From contig CAWJEE010000011.1 in assembly GCA_963841815.1 (NCBI GenBank), positions 62,001-126,000 of the forward strand: 64,000 bases of DNA, in the 5' to 3' direction. A program made the translations under genes and the position numbers. This document shows, in pieces, positions 12,568 through 21,900 of the stretch. Below the pieces are notes generated by a model. The model saw nothing but the letters and a program-made list of their open reading frames with translations, ran no database searches and was not told the origin of the DNA. Origin of the DNA: JAOUJD01 sp963841815 (GTDB taxonomy: Bacteria > Pseudomonadota > Gammaproteobacteria > Burkholderiales > Burkholderiaceae_F). Within the stretch, counting starts at the first letter, position 1, and every line of letters begins with the position of its first letter.

Positions 12568-12593
12568 TCCCTCTCCCGATTCCTGGACATCCC

Positions 12594-14199
12594 ATGTTGG
12601 ACGACACCCTGAAGTCCCAGCTTGCCGGCTACCTGCAGCGCCTGACGCAGCCGGTGGACATCGTCGCCTCGCTCGACGAACGCGCCGCCTCGGGCGAGAT
12701 GCGCGAACTGCTCGACGAGATCGCGATGCTGAGCCCGCTGCTCCGAGTGCGGCACGACGGCACCGATGCGAGGCGTCCGTCGTTCTCGATCAGCCGTGCC
12801 GGCCACGACATGGGCGTGCGGTTCGCGGCGATCCCGATGGGCCACGAGTTCACGTCGCTCGTGCTGGCGCTGCTGCAGGCCGGCGGCCACCCGCCGAAGC
12901 TCGAGCCTGAGGTCATCGAGCAGATCCAGGCGCTCGAGGGCGACTTCGCGTTCGAGACGTACATGTCGCTGACCTGCCACAACTGTCCCGACGTGGTGCA
13001 GGCGCTGAACCTGATGGCCGTGCTCAATCCGCGCATCCGCCACGTCGCGATCGACGGCGCGCTGTTCCAGGACGAGGTCGAGGCGCGCCAGGTCATGGCG
13101 GTGCCGGCGATCTACCTGAACGGCCAGCCGTTCGGCTCGGGCCGGATGGAGATCGGCGAGATCCTCGCGAAGATCGACACCGGCGCGGCGGCGCGCGACG
13201 CCGCGAAGCTCGCGCAGAAGGACGTGTTCGACGTGCTGATCGTCGGCGGCGGCCCGGCGGGCGCGGCCGCCGCGGTGTACGCCGCGCGCAAGGGCATCCG
13301 CACCGGCATCGTCGCCGAGCGGCTCGGCGGCCAGACCCTCGACACGCTCGGCATCGAGAACTTCATCTCGGTCCTCGAGACCGAGGGACCAAGGTTCGCC
13401 GCCGCGCTCGAAGCGCACGCGCGCCGCTACGACGTCGACATCGTCGGCGGCCAGCGCGTCGAAGCGCTGCAGCCCTGCGTCCGCGCCAGGCGGCACCGCG
13501 ACGGTGACGCTCGCCAACGGCGCGCAACTGAAGGGTCGCACGGTGATCCTCTCGACCGGCGCGCGCTGGCGCAACGTCGACGTGCCGGGCGAGCAGGAGT
13601 ACCGCAACAAGGGCGTGGCGTACTGCCCGCACTGCGACGGCCCCCTGTTCAAGGGCCGGAAGGTCGCGGTGATCGGCGGCGGCAATTCGGGCGTCGAGGC
13701 CGCGATCGACCTCGCCGGCGTGGTCGAGCACGTCACGCTGATCGAGTTCGCCGACCGGCTCAAGGCAGACGCGGTGCTCGTGAGCAAGCTCGGCAGCCTG
13801 CCGAACGTGACGATCCACACGAACGCGCAGACCACCGAGATCACGGGCGACGGACAGAAGGTGAACGGGCTGCGCTACCGCGACCGCGCCACCGGCGTCG
13901 AACACGCGGTCGAACTCGCCGGCGTGTTCGTGCAGATCGGCCTCGTCCCCAACACCGAGTGGCTGCGGGGCACGGTCGAACTGTCGAAGTACGGCGAGAT
14001 CGTGGTCGACGCGAGGGGTGCGACGAGCGTGCCCGGCGTGTTCGCGGCGGGCGACGCAACGACGACCCCGTACAAGCAGATCATCATCGCGGCCGGGGAC
14101 GGCGCGAAGGCGGCGCTGTCGGCGTTCGACCACCTGATCCGGCACGGAGAGGCCCCGGCGGAGTCGCCGGCCCCAGCCACCGAGATGGCAGCCGCCTGA
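12594..14199 (+). CDS. ahpF: Alkyl hydroperoxide reductase subunit F
   Basis: The NADH-dependent flavoprotein that reduces AhpC. The N-terminal double-thioredoxin region carries the redox pair CHNC near residues 128-131. It is followed by an FAD-binding GGGPAGAAAAVYAARKG and a thioredoxin reductase-like part with the second redox pair CPHC near residue 344, the NAD-binding GGGNSGVEAA and the FAD motif GVFAAGDATTTPYKQI. The frame breaks near 13480; removing one base gives 535 codons, close to the usual size. The ATG at 12594 begins MLDDTLKSQL. It follows ahpC. Confidence 0.93.
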
Positions 14200-14245
14200 C
14201 GAAAACGAGAGTGCGGTCGGCTCGCGGCAGGCGCGGCCGCCGCGG

Positions 14246-14398
14246 TCAGATCGAGAGCACCGAGCGGGCGGCGACCCAGGCCAGCAGCGCGATGCTGCCG
14301 CCGACGCCGGCGATCGTCGCGCGGATCGAAATCGTGTCGTAGAACTCGAGGAAACGTCGCTCCCGCTTGCGACGGCGCTTCATCCCACTGCTGCTCAT
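14246..14398 (-). CDS. Small predicted membrane protein (50 aa)
   Basis: A short intact frame starting MSSSGMKRRRKRERRFLEFY with an Arg/Lys-rich N-terminus, then one hydrophobic segment (about residues 27-48, ATIAGVGGSIALLAWVAA). On the minus strand a GAGG lies seven bases before the ATG. The positive-inside charge pattern and ribosome binding site support a real gene. I do not recognise a family. It converges on ahpF. Confidence 0.5.
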   Translation of the reverse strand: MSSSGMKRRRKRERRFLEFYDTISIRATIAGVGGSIALLAWVAARSVLSI

Positions 14399-14464
14399 GC
14401 GGACCTCAGGATCGGTGCGTTGCCACCAATCTTCCGTGAGCTCCCGTGACCGTGGTATGGCCGT

Positions 14465-14785
14465 TCATCCTTTCCGTCGACCCGGCCCGATGGACGGCGC
14501 TCGATGAGGGCGATTCGCAACAGCCGAGCGAAGTGAAGAAGCGCGCACTAACGGCGGCGTCGGTCCCTTGCGAACCGGGATCGCCATCGACAACGCCCAG
14601 GTGGGCTGGTACTTGCGAAGCGCAGCCGCCGGATCCGCGAAGACTTCCCGCCTCGCCGCTTCGTACATCGCCTGCAGCATCCCGGCCCCACCGACACGTC
14701 CCGGAGCGCCGCCCGCCTTTCCGATGCCCGCCATCATCTCTCCTCTTCCTTCAGTCAACATCGGCGATGAAGGCAGCAAGGGCAA
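14465..14785 (-). CDS. Doubtful small ORF, hypothetical
   Basis: A 106-codon frame upstream of the small membrane protein on the same strand. The middle part (AMYEAARREVFADPAAALRK) reads like a plausible helical protein, while both ends are low complexity. No family is recognised and a frameshift inside is possible. The overlapping plus-strand frame looks worse. From 14786 to 14969 I see nothing. Confidence 0.2.
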   Translation of the reverse strand: MPLLPSSPMLTEGRGEMMAGIGKAGGAPGRVGGAGMLQAMYEAARREVFADPAAALRKYQPTWALSMAIPVRKGPTPPLVRASSLRSAVANRPHRAPSIGPGRRKG

Positions 14786-14969
14786 GCTTCGGCGCGCCCT
14801 GTCCGTGACTCACGTCAAGGCCGCCCGGAGCAGGCCGGATCGCCAATACTCGCGCCGAAGACGCGGCTCCCGGAAACTTGATCGAGATCAGATTCCAAGA
14901 GACCGCGGTTCGCGCCACGTGATCTCGAGCACCGAGCAGTGCGGACCACGCGGCCAGCGCACGACGGCG

Positions 14970-15830
14970 TCAGCGGTTCAGCGCGGACGCCAGGCGGCGC
15001 CGATAGGCGCTGACCACGCTCGGTCGATCGGTCATCAGGTCGAACACGGCCAGGGCGGCCTTCCGGCCATAGTCGTCGCCGAACGCGCGATCACGCGAGA
15101 CGATCTCCAGCAACTGCTCGAGCGCCGGCTCGAACTGGCCCTGCGCGATCAACTGCCGGGACAGGTCGGCCCGCGCCGGCAGGTCGCCGGGCTGCGCGTC
15201 GATCCGTCGGCGCAACTCATCGGCCGAAGGCAGGCTCGCGGCTTGCTCTAGGCTGTCGACGCGCGTCTGCAATGCGCGAAAGCGCGTGCCCTGCTGCGTG
15301 AGCGAGGATGTCTTCGCGAGCAGCTCCGCAGCATCCTTCACGTCCTCGGCGCCCGGCGTGGCTTCGAGCAGCAGCCCAGCGAGGTCGAGCCGCGCGTCGT
15401 CGTTGGCGGGATCGAGCGCCAGCGCCGCGCGCAGCGACGCCACCGCACCCGCGCGGTCGCCCGCCTCGACGAGCGCGGCCGCCTTGCGGCGTTCGATCTC
15501 GCTGGGATTGGGCGCGACGCGATCGATGAAGGCGCGCAGCTGGGACTCGGGCAGCACGCCGACGAAGGAATCGACCGGCCGTCCGTCCACGAAGGCCACT
15601 ACGTAGGGAATGCTCCGGACGCCGAACTGCGCGGAGAGTTCGGCGTTCTCGTCGGAATTGATCTTCACGAGGCGGAAGCGCCCGGCGCCGTCCTGTTCGA
15701 GGCGCTCGAGCATCGGGCCGAGCGCCCGGCAGGGGCCGCACCACGGCGCCCAGAAGTCGACCAGCACGGGGATCTCGTGCGACGCATCGACGACGTCGCG
15801 CTGGAAGGTATCTCCGGAGGTGTTCAGCAT
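14970..15830 (-). CDS. cnoX: Thioredoxin-TPR co-chaperone, CnoX/YbbN type
   Basis: An N-terminal thioredoxin fold (residues about 1-110) with the active site FWAPWCGPC near residues 27-35 and the cis-Pro region VRSIPYVV is followed by TPR-like helices (about 115-286). This domain order and the 286-residue length fit CnoX (YbbN), which protects proteins from oxidation and hands them to GroEL/DnaK. E. coli CnoX lacks a working CxxC, but other bacterial members have CGPC as here. The open frame is intact. No operon partner is evident. Confidence 0.85.
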   Translation of the reverse strand: MLNTSGDTFQRDVVDASHEIPVLVDFWAPWCGPCRALGPMLERLEQDGAGRFRLVKINSDENAELSAQFGVRSIPYVVAFVDGRPVDSFVGVLPESQLRAFIDRVAPNPSEIERRKAAALVEAGDRAGAVASLRAALALDPANDDARLDLAGLLLEATPGAEDVKDAAELLAKTSSLTQQGTRFRALQTRVDSLEQAASLPSADELRRRIDAQPGDLPARADLSRQLIAQGQFEPALEQLLEIVSRDRAFGDDYGRKAALAVFDLMTDRPSVVSAYRRRLASALNR

Positions 15831-16024
15831 TGCAGGTTCCTCTTGAACTCTTCCACGAGATGGAGGCGGAAGGCCCCTGCATCAAGGGGCACGCGGCCGG
15901 CGTTCGAACCCACTGCCGTCGCATCCCAGGCGTCCGCGCAGCGTGGACGGCGACGTTCCCGTCGCAGCCCTTGGAGAATCCTCCGGTCTCTGCAAAGCTA
16001 GGCCTTCACTCCGCGGAGCCGCCC

Positions 16025-16609
16025 ATGGCGACTGAACCGGCCTTCAATCCCGTCCTGCTCGACATTCCGGACCAGTTCGAAACCGGGCGCCTGCTCATTC
16101 GCGCTCCGCGGCCTGGTGACGGAACGTTCCTCTTCGCCTCGGTGGTCGAGACGCTCGACGACCTGCGGCGCTACCCGGCCTCGATGCCGTGGGCGATGGA
16201 GGAACAGACGCCGGGCCGGACGGAGGAGTACGCGCGCCGCGGTGTGGCGAACTGGATCATCCGCGCCGACTTCCCGATGTTCGCGTTCCTGCGCTCGACC
16301 GGTGAGCACGTCGGCAATTGCGGGCTGCACCGATTCAACTGGGCAACGCGGGTGTTCGAGATCGGCTGGTGGTGCCGCCGGCGCTTCCAGGGGCAGGGCC
16401 TGATCACCGAAACCGCCCGCGCGGTCACCGAGTTCGCCTTTGCGCACCTCGGCGCGCGGCGCGTCTGGTGCGGAGCCGACGAGGAGAACGCGCGCAGCTG
16501 GCGCGTCGCCGAGCGCCTGGGCTTCGAGCACGAAGGCACGCTGAAGAGCGAGCGCTGCGACCCGGACGGCACGCGCCGCACGATGCGGGTGTACGCGACG
16601 ACCCGCTGA
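16025..16609 (+). CDS. GNAT-family N-acetyltransferase (RimJ/RimL type)
   Basis: An acetyl-CoA-dependent transferase of about 194 residues. It begins near the ATG at 16025 with the RimJ-type opening FETGRLLIRAPRPGDG. The acetyl-CoA loop is RRRFQGQGLITE at about residues 118-129, and the usual late motif ENARSWRVAERLGFEHEGTLKSE follows. Homologues modify ribosomal proteins or small molecules; the substrate cannot be told from sequence. It faces the SulP gene with 16 bp between stops. Confidence 0.8.
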   Translation: MATEPAFNPVLLDIPDQFETGRLLIRAPRPGDGTFLFASVVETLDDLRRYPASMPWAMEEQTPGRTEEYARRGVANWIIRADFPMFAFLRSTGEHVGNCGLHRFNWATRVFEIGWWCRRRFQGQGLITETARAVTEFAFAHLGARRVWCGADEENARSWRVAERLGFEHEGTLKSERCDPDGTRRTMRVYATTR

Positions 16610-16625
16610 AGGCGTCACGCCGGCA

Positions 16626-18272
16626 TCACGCCGACGCCGCGCCGGGCGCTGCCTCTCGCTGCGGCTGCAACTCCTCGTAGCGCTCGATCGCGGCGCGTGC
16701 GTTGAACAGCATCCGCTCGCGGCCCAGGCGGTCGGCCAGCCCGGAGTGCCTCACCGTCTCGAGCACGCCGGGATTCAGGCCCACGAGCCAGACTTCCACG
16801 CCCGACTCGGTCAGGCGCTTCTCGCCCTCGATCAGCGACTGCAGGGCCGAGAACTCGAGATCGGGGACGCGGCTCATGTCCAGGGCCATCACGCGCGGAG
16901 CGTGCTGCGCGACCAGGTCGCGGATGGTTTCCCTGACGTAATCCGAGTTCACGAAGAAGAGCCGTCCCTCGGGCCGGACGATGAGCAGGCCCTCGAACGT
17001 CTCGTCGTCGGGATGCTCGGGGGACAGTGGCCGCAGCACGTCGGCGCCTCGCTTGCGACCGATGACCGACACCCGCGGGTGCGAAGTCTGGCTCGCGAGC
17101 CCGATCATCGACACGATGATCGCCACCACGATGCCCTTCAGCGTGCCGAACAGCAGGACGCCGACGCAGGCGGCCAGCGCCCAGCGGAACTCCATCGTGC
17201 GGACTTTCCTGATCGCGCGGAACTCGGTCGGCTGGATGAGCCCGACCGAATAGACGATGACCACCGCGGCAAGCGTGGCATTCGGCATCAGGCCCAGCAG
17301 CGGCGCCAGCAGCAGCATCGTGGCCAGCGCGGCGCCTGCCGTCACCATCGAGGCGCGCTGCGACTGTCCGCCGGCCGAGCGCACGACCGCGGTCTGCGAC
17401 GTTCCGCCACCGGCCGGCATCGCACCGAAGAGTGCGCCACCGAGGTTCGCGGCGCCCGTGGCGACGAGCTCGCGATTGGCGCTGATCGCGGGGTCGGCCG
17501 GCCGGGCGAAGGCGCGGCCCGCGGCGATGGTTTCCGTGAAGCTCATCAGCGCGATGCCGAGCGCGCCCGGCACGAGTTCGGTGACGAGTTGAAGGTCGGG
17601 GAAGGTCAGCGCGGGAAACCCCTGCGGGATCGTCCCGACGATGGAGACGCCCATCGCGTGCAGCCCCAGTAGCCAGGACGCGGCGATGGCGCCGCCCACC
17701 GCGACGAGCGGCGCCGGCGAGTGCGGCCACAGCCGCTCCATGCCGATCAGGATCGCGAACGTCGCCGCGGCCACGGCCAGCGTCACGAGCGAAGTTTCGG
17801 GCAGGTGCTGCGCCAGGCTCAGCGCGTCGCGAAGGAAGCCTGCCTTCTCGATGTGAAGTCCGAGCAGCTTCGGCAACTGGTCGAGCACGATCACGAGCCC
17901 GATGCCCGCCTTGAACCCGGTCAGCACCGGCGCCGAGATGAAGTTGGCGACGAACCCCAGCCGCAGCAATCGCGCCAGCAGCAGCATGACGCCGACCAGC
18001 GCCGTGAGCGTCGCCGTGGCCGCAAGCAGCTTTGCCGGATCGCCGTCCGGCACGACCAGCCCCAGCTGCGTTCCGGCAAGGATCGCCAACGTGGTGGTCG
18101 AACTGACGCTCAGGACCCGCGAGGAGCCGAGAAGCGCGTAGATCAGCATCGGCACGAAGGCGGTGTACAGGCCAACGGCCACCGGCAGCCCCGCCACCGT
18201 GGCGTAGGCCATCGCCTTCGGGAGGACGACGGCGGCGGCGGTCAGCCCTGCGACGACGTCGAACTTCAGCAC
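16626..18272 (-). CDS. SulP-family anion transporter with STAS domain
   Basis: An inner-membrane anion (sulfate or bicarbonate type) transporter. About 548 residues hold many hydrophobic segments, a SulP-type opening (FDVVAGLTAAAVVLPKAMAYA) and a C-terminal STAS domain (about residues 430-530, with VMALDMSRVPDLEFSALQ). The frame has no stop between it and the upstream gene. I choose the GTG at 18272, 14 bp after the ppk2 stop, which suggests translational coupling. Substrate is unknown; pairing with ppk2 is noted under findings. Confidence 0.85.
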   Translation of the reverse strand: MLKFDVVAGLTAAAVVLPKAMAYATVAGLPVAVGLYTAFVPMLIYALLGSSRVLSVSSTTTLAILAGTQLGLVVPDGDPAKLLAATATLTALVGVMLLLARLLRLGFVANFISAPVLTGFKAGIGLVIVLDQLPKLLGLHIEKAGFLRDALSLAQHLPETSLVTLAVAAATFAILIGMERLWPHSPAPLVAVGGAIAASWLLGLHAMGVSIVGTIPQGFPALTFPDLQLVTELVPGALGIALMSFTETIAAGRAFARPADPAISANRELVATGAANLGGALFGAMPAGGGTSQTAVVRSAGGQSQRASMVTAGAALATMLLLAPLLGLMPNATLAAVVIVYSVGLIQPTEFRAIRKVRTMEFRWALAACVGVLLFGTLKGIVVAIIVSMIGLASQTSHPRVSVIGRKRGADVLRPLSPEHPDDETFEGLLIVRPEGRLFFVNSDYVRETIRDLVAQHAPRVMALDMSRVPDLEFSALQSLIEGEKRLTESGVEVWLVGLNPGVLETVRHSGLADRLGRERMLFNARAAIERYEELQPQREAAPGAASA

Positions 18273-18286
18273 GTCGGCAGAAGGCG

Positions 18287-19171
18287 TCAGAAGCGTTCCG
18301 GCACGTACTTGAAGGGGTAGTCGACGGCCTTGTACTTGCCGATCTTGCGTTTGGGCAGCTTGATCTTCATCGGCGGCGGGGCCTTGTACGGGACCTGCTT
18401 CAGCAGGTGGCTGATCACGTTCAGGCGCACGCGCTTCTTGTCCTCGGAGCGGGCGACGAACCACGGCGCCCACGAGCTGTCCGTCGCCTTGAACATGTCG
18501 TCGCGGGCGCGTGTGTAGTCGTCCCAGCGGTCGTAGGACTTGAGGTCCATCGGGGAGAGCTTCCAGATCTTGCGACCGTCGTCGATCCGCGATGCGAGCC
18601 GCCGCGTCTGCTCCTCCGGGCTCACCTCGAGCCAGTACTTCAGCAGGATGATTCCGGACTTGACCATCAGCTGCTCGAACAGCGGCACGACGTTGAGGAA
18701 GCCCTGCGCCACTTCCTCGGAGCAGAAGCCCATCACCCGCTCGACGCCGGCGCGGTTGTACCAGCTGCGATCGAAGATCACGACCTCGCCGGCGGCGGGC
18801 AGGTGCGGCAGGTAGCGCTGCGCGTACATCTGCGACTTCTCGCGCTCGGTCGGAGCCGGCAGGGCGATCACGCGGAACACGCGCGGGCTGACCCGCTCCG
18901 TGATCGCCTTGATCGTGCCGCCCTTGCCCGCGCCGTCGCGGCCCTCGAAGACGACGCACACCTTCAGTCCCTTGAGCTGGACCCACTGCTGCAGCTTCAC
19001 CAGTTCGACGTGCAGCTTCTCGAGTTCGCGGTCGTACTGCTTGCTCGACAGCTTCTCCTTCTTCGCCGGGGCAACCGCCTTGGCGGCCACCTTCACGACG
19101 GCCGCCTTCGGCGCCTTGCCGCCCTTCTTGGCCTTCGGACCGGCCTTCACGACATCCTCTTTCTTGCCCAT
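18287..19171 (-). CDS. ppk2: Polyphosphate kinase 2 family protein
   Basis: A soluble nucleotide phosphotransferase that uses polyphosphate. The Walker A motif GRDGAGKGGTIK, the lid region and the Walker B-like FDRSWYNRAGVERVMGF are all present. The Lys/Ala-rich N-terminus precedes a PPK2 core ending PFKYVPERF. The ATG at 19171 (MGKKEDVVK) has GAGGG five bases upstream; an in-frame ATG at 19189 is less well placed. At 294 residues it resembles single-domain class I PPK2. It is the first gene of an operon with the SulP transporter and diverges from ppk1. Confidence 0.9.
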   Translation of the reverse strand: MGKKEDVVKAGPKAKKGGKAPKAAVVKVAAKAVAPAKKEKLSSKQYDRELEKLHVELVKLQQWVQLKGLKVCVVFEGRDGAGKGGTIKAITERVSPRVFRVIALPAPTEREKSQMYAQRYLPHLPAAGEVVIFDRSWYNRAGVERVMGFCSEEVAQGFLNVVPLFEQLMVKSGIILLKYWLEVSPEEQTRRLASRIDDGRKIWKLSPMDLKSYDRWDDYTRARDDMFKATDSSWAPWFVARSEDKKRVRLNVISHLLKQVPYKAPPPMKIKLPKRKIGKYKAVDYPFKYVPERF

Positions 19172-19326
19172 TGCAACCCTCGTTTCCATTCTGTCGTTCA
19201 CTCGTCGCATCGTGCCCCTGCCGTCCGCCGGAAGCAACGGCCGTGTCGAGATTAGTCAAAGTGACTTAAACCCGTCGCGACCACCCTGCGGCATCATGAA
19301 GCCCCGGGGTCATCGGAAGTTCGAAC

Positions 19327-21424
19327 GTGGCGAACTGGTCCAAGTCACTCACGGCGATCGCGGACGTGGGTGGGAAATTCCTGCACCGCGAGCTGTCGCA
19401 GCTTGCGTTCAACGAGCGGGTGCTCGCGATGGCGACGCGGGACGACGTGCCGCTTGCCGAGCGCCTGCGCTACATCTGCATCGTTTCGTCCAACCTCGAC
19501 GAGTTCTTCGAGGTGCGGCTGACCGACCTCACCGAGGAGATGCGCGAGGACCGGACGGGACCGGCCGCGACGAGCTACCGGGCGATCCTGGCGCGGGCCC
19601 ACGCGCTCGTGCGCCGCCAGTACCTGCGTCTACAACGAACACGTGATGCCGGCGCTTGCCCGGCGCGGCGTGGTGATCCTGCGCAATCCGGACCGCAACG
19701 CCGCCCAGCGCGAATGGGTGCGCGAGTACCTGCAGCGCGAGGTCCGGCCGCTGCTGTCGCCGATCGGGCTGGACCCGGCGCATCCGTTCCCGCAGATCGT
19801 CAACAAGTCGCTGAACTTCATCCTGCAACTGGACGGCAAGGACGCGTTCGGCCGGCCCTCGGCGATCATGATCCTGAAGGTGCCGCGGGCGCTGCCGCGC
19901 GTGATCCCGGTGCCCGCGCCGATCGCCGGCGGCAAGCAGGCCTTCGTGCTGCTGACGTCGATCATCACCGCGCACCTGCAGGACCTGTTCCCCGGACGCA
20001 CGCTGCGCGGCTTCTCGCAGTTCCGCGTCACGCGCGACTCCGAACTGACGGTCGACGAAGAGGAGGTCCGCAACCTGCGGCAGGCCTTGCGCATGGAGCT
20101 GACGCAACGGCACTTCGGCAACGCGGTGCGGCTGGAGGTGATCGAGACCTGTTCGCAGCCGCTGCAGCAACTGTTGCAGCGGCAGTTCCAGTTGCCGACG
20201 GAGGCCGTGTTCCGCGTGAACGGCCCGGTCAACCTCGTGCGCGTGAATCAGCTGGTCGACCTGCTGTCGCAGAGCGACCTGCGCTGGCCGCCGCTCTATC
20301 CCGCGTGGCCCGGCAAGCTCGCGCGCGGCGCCGACATGTTCGCCGCGATGAAGCAGGGCGACATCCTGCTGCACCATCCGTTCCAGAGCTTCGAGCCGGT
20401 GACGGAGTTCCTGCGACAGGCCGGCGCCGACCCGGCGGTGGCCGCGATCCGGATGACGCTCTATCGCACGGGCATCAGCTCGACCGTGGTCGACCTGCTC
20501 GAGGAAGCGGCGCGGCGCGGCAAGGAGGTCACCGCGATCGTCGAGCTGAAGGCGCGCTTCGACGAGGAGGCGAACATCAACCTGGCCGAGCGGCTGGAAG
20601 CGGTCGGCGTGCAGGTCGTCTACGGGGTGATGGGCCTGAAGACACACGCGAAGCTGACGCAGGTGCTGCGCCGCGAACAGGCGAACGGCGTGTCGGTGCT
20701 GGTGCCGTACGTCCACCTCGGCACCGGCAACTATCACTCGGTAACGACGAAGCTCTACACCGACTTCGGCATGCTGACGACCAATCCGGCGATCTGCAGC
20801 GACGTCGAGAAGGTCTTCATGCACCTCACCAGCCTCACCAAGGTCGAGCGCCTGAAGCACCTGTGGCTCGCGCCCTTCGCGCTGCACCGCGAACTGCTGA
20901 AGGCCCTGGGCCAGGAAGCGGCGGCGGCCGCGGCGGGCAAGCCGGCGCGCGTCATCGCCAAGATGAACGCGCTGACCGACGAGTCGACGATCAGCGCGCT
21001 GTACGACGCATCGCGCGCCGGCGTGAAGATCGACCTGATCGTGCGCGGCGGCTGCGCCCTGCGGCCCGGCGTCAAGGGGCTGTCGGAGAACATCCGCGTC
21101 CGCTCGATCATCGGGCGGTTCCTCGAACACCATCGCATCTACTACTTCGAGAACGGCGGCGAGCCGCGCGTCTACCTGGCGAGCGCGGACTGGATGGGGC
21201 GCAACCTGTTCCGGCGCATCGAGATCGCGTGGCCGGTGCTCGAGCCCAAGCTGGCGAAGCGCGTGATCGAGGAAGGACTGAAGCCGTATCTCACGGACAC
21301 GATGGAAGCGTGGACTCTCGGGCCGGACGGACGCTACCGCCCGCCACGTCGTCCGAAGGGCGGCATGTGCGCGCAGCACGTGCTGCTCGCCGAACTCGCG
21401 ATCGACGAGGGCAAGGCCAGGTGA
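19327..21424 (+). CDS. ppk1: Polyphosphate kinase 1
   Basis: This enzyme reversibly makes polyphosphate from ATP. The N-terminal domain begins FLHRELSQLAFNERVL. The catalytic domains include KQGDILLHHPFQSFEP, the phospho-accepting His region LKTHAKLT near residue 440, and HLGTGNYH. One frame break near 19628 is repaired by removing one base, giving 698 residues, the usual size. Its stop overlaps the sixA start (GTGA). The divergent gap to ppk2 (19172-19326) shows no convincing PHO box. Confidence 0.95.
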
Positions 21425-21889
21425 CCGACATCGTCCTGTGGCGCCACGCCGACGCCGAGCCCGGCGTGCCCGACCTGCACCGCGCGCTGACGCCCAAGGG
21501 GCAGAAGCAGGCCAGGCGGATGGCGCGATGGCTGCACGATCGCCTGCCGCCGACCGCAGTCATCTACGCCAGCCCGGCGAAACGCGCGCAGCAGACCGCG
21601 CTGGCGCTCGCGCACCTCGGCTCACGCGAGTTCGTCACGGTCGACGAATTCTCGCCGTCGACCCGGGTCGACGCCGCGCTGGGCGCGCTCCGCGCGACCG
21701 ACCCGACGCGCACCGTCGTCGTGGTCGGCCATCAGCCCACGCTCGGCGAACTGGTGTCGCGCCTGCTCGGAGCGGACGTCGACGACTGGCCGATCAGGAA
21801 GGGCGCGGTGGTCTGGCTGGCCGGCAGGGAGGACGACGAGCGATCGGCACGTGGTCCTGCGTGCCGCGATCACGCCCGATCTCGTGTAG
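21421..21889 (+). CDS. sixA: Phosphohistidine phosphatase SixA
   Basis: A small histidine-phosphatase-fold enzyme that removes phosphate from phosphohistidine proteins. The RHG-type motif reads LWRHADAEPG at about residues 6-15, and the second catalytic His is in VVVVGHQPTL. The GTG start overlaps the ppk1 stop by four bases, so translation is coupled. One extra base near 21843 breaks the tail; after repair it ends HVVLRAAITPDLV at 21889 with about 155 residues. It converges on ppx. Confidence 0.87.
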
Positions 21890-21900
21890 ACGCCGCAGGT

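Noticed and set aside
14446..14808. A 120-residue plus-strand ORF
   Set aside because: Composition is low in structure-forming residues, there is no ribosome binding site, and it overlaps a slightly better minus-strand frame.
16626..19259. A single 877-residue protein spanning ppk2 and SulP
   Set aside because: Its N-terminal half is the out-of-frame shadow of ppk2. Only the SulP part reads as a protein, starting near 18272.
19172..19326. PHO box between ppk2 and ppk1
   Set aside because: No pair of CTGTCAT-like repeats at proper spacing.
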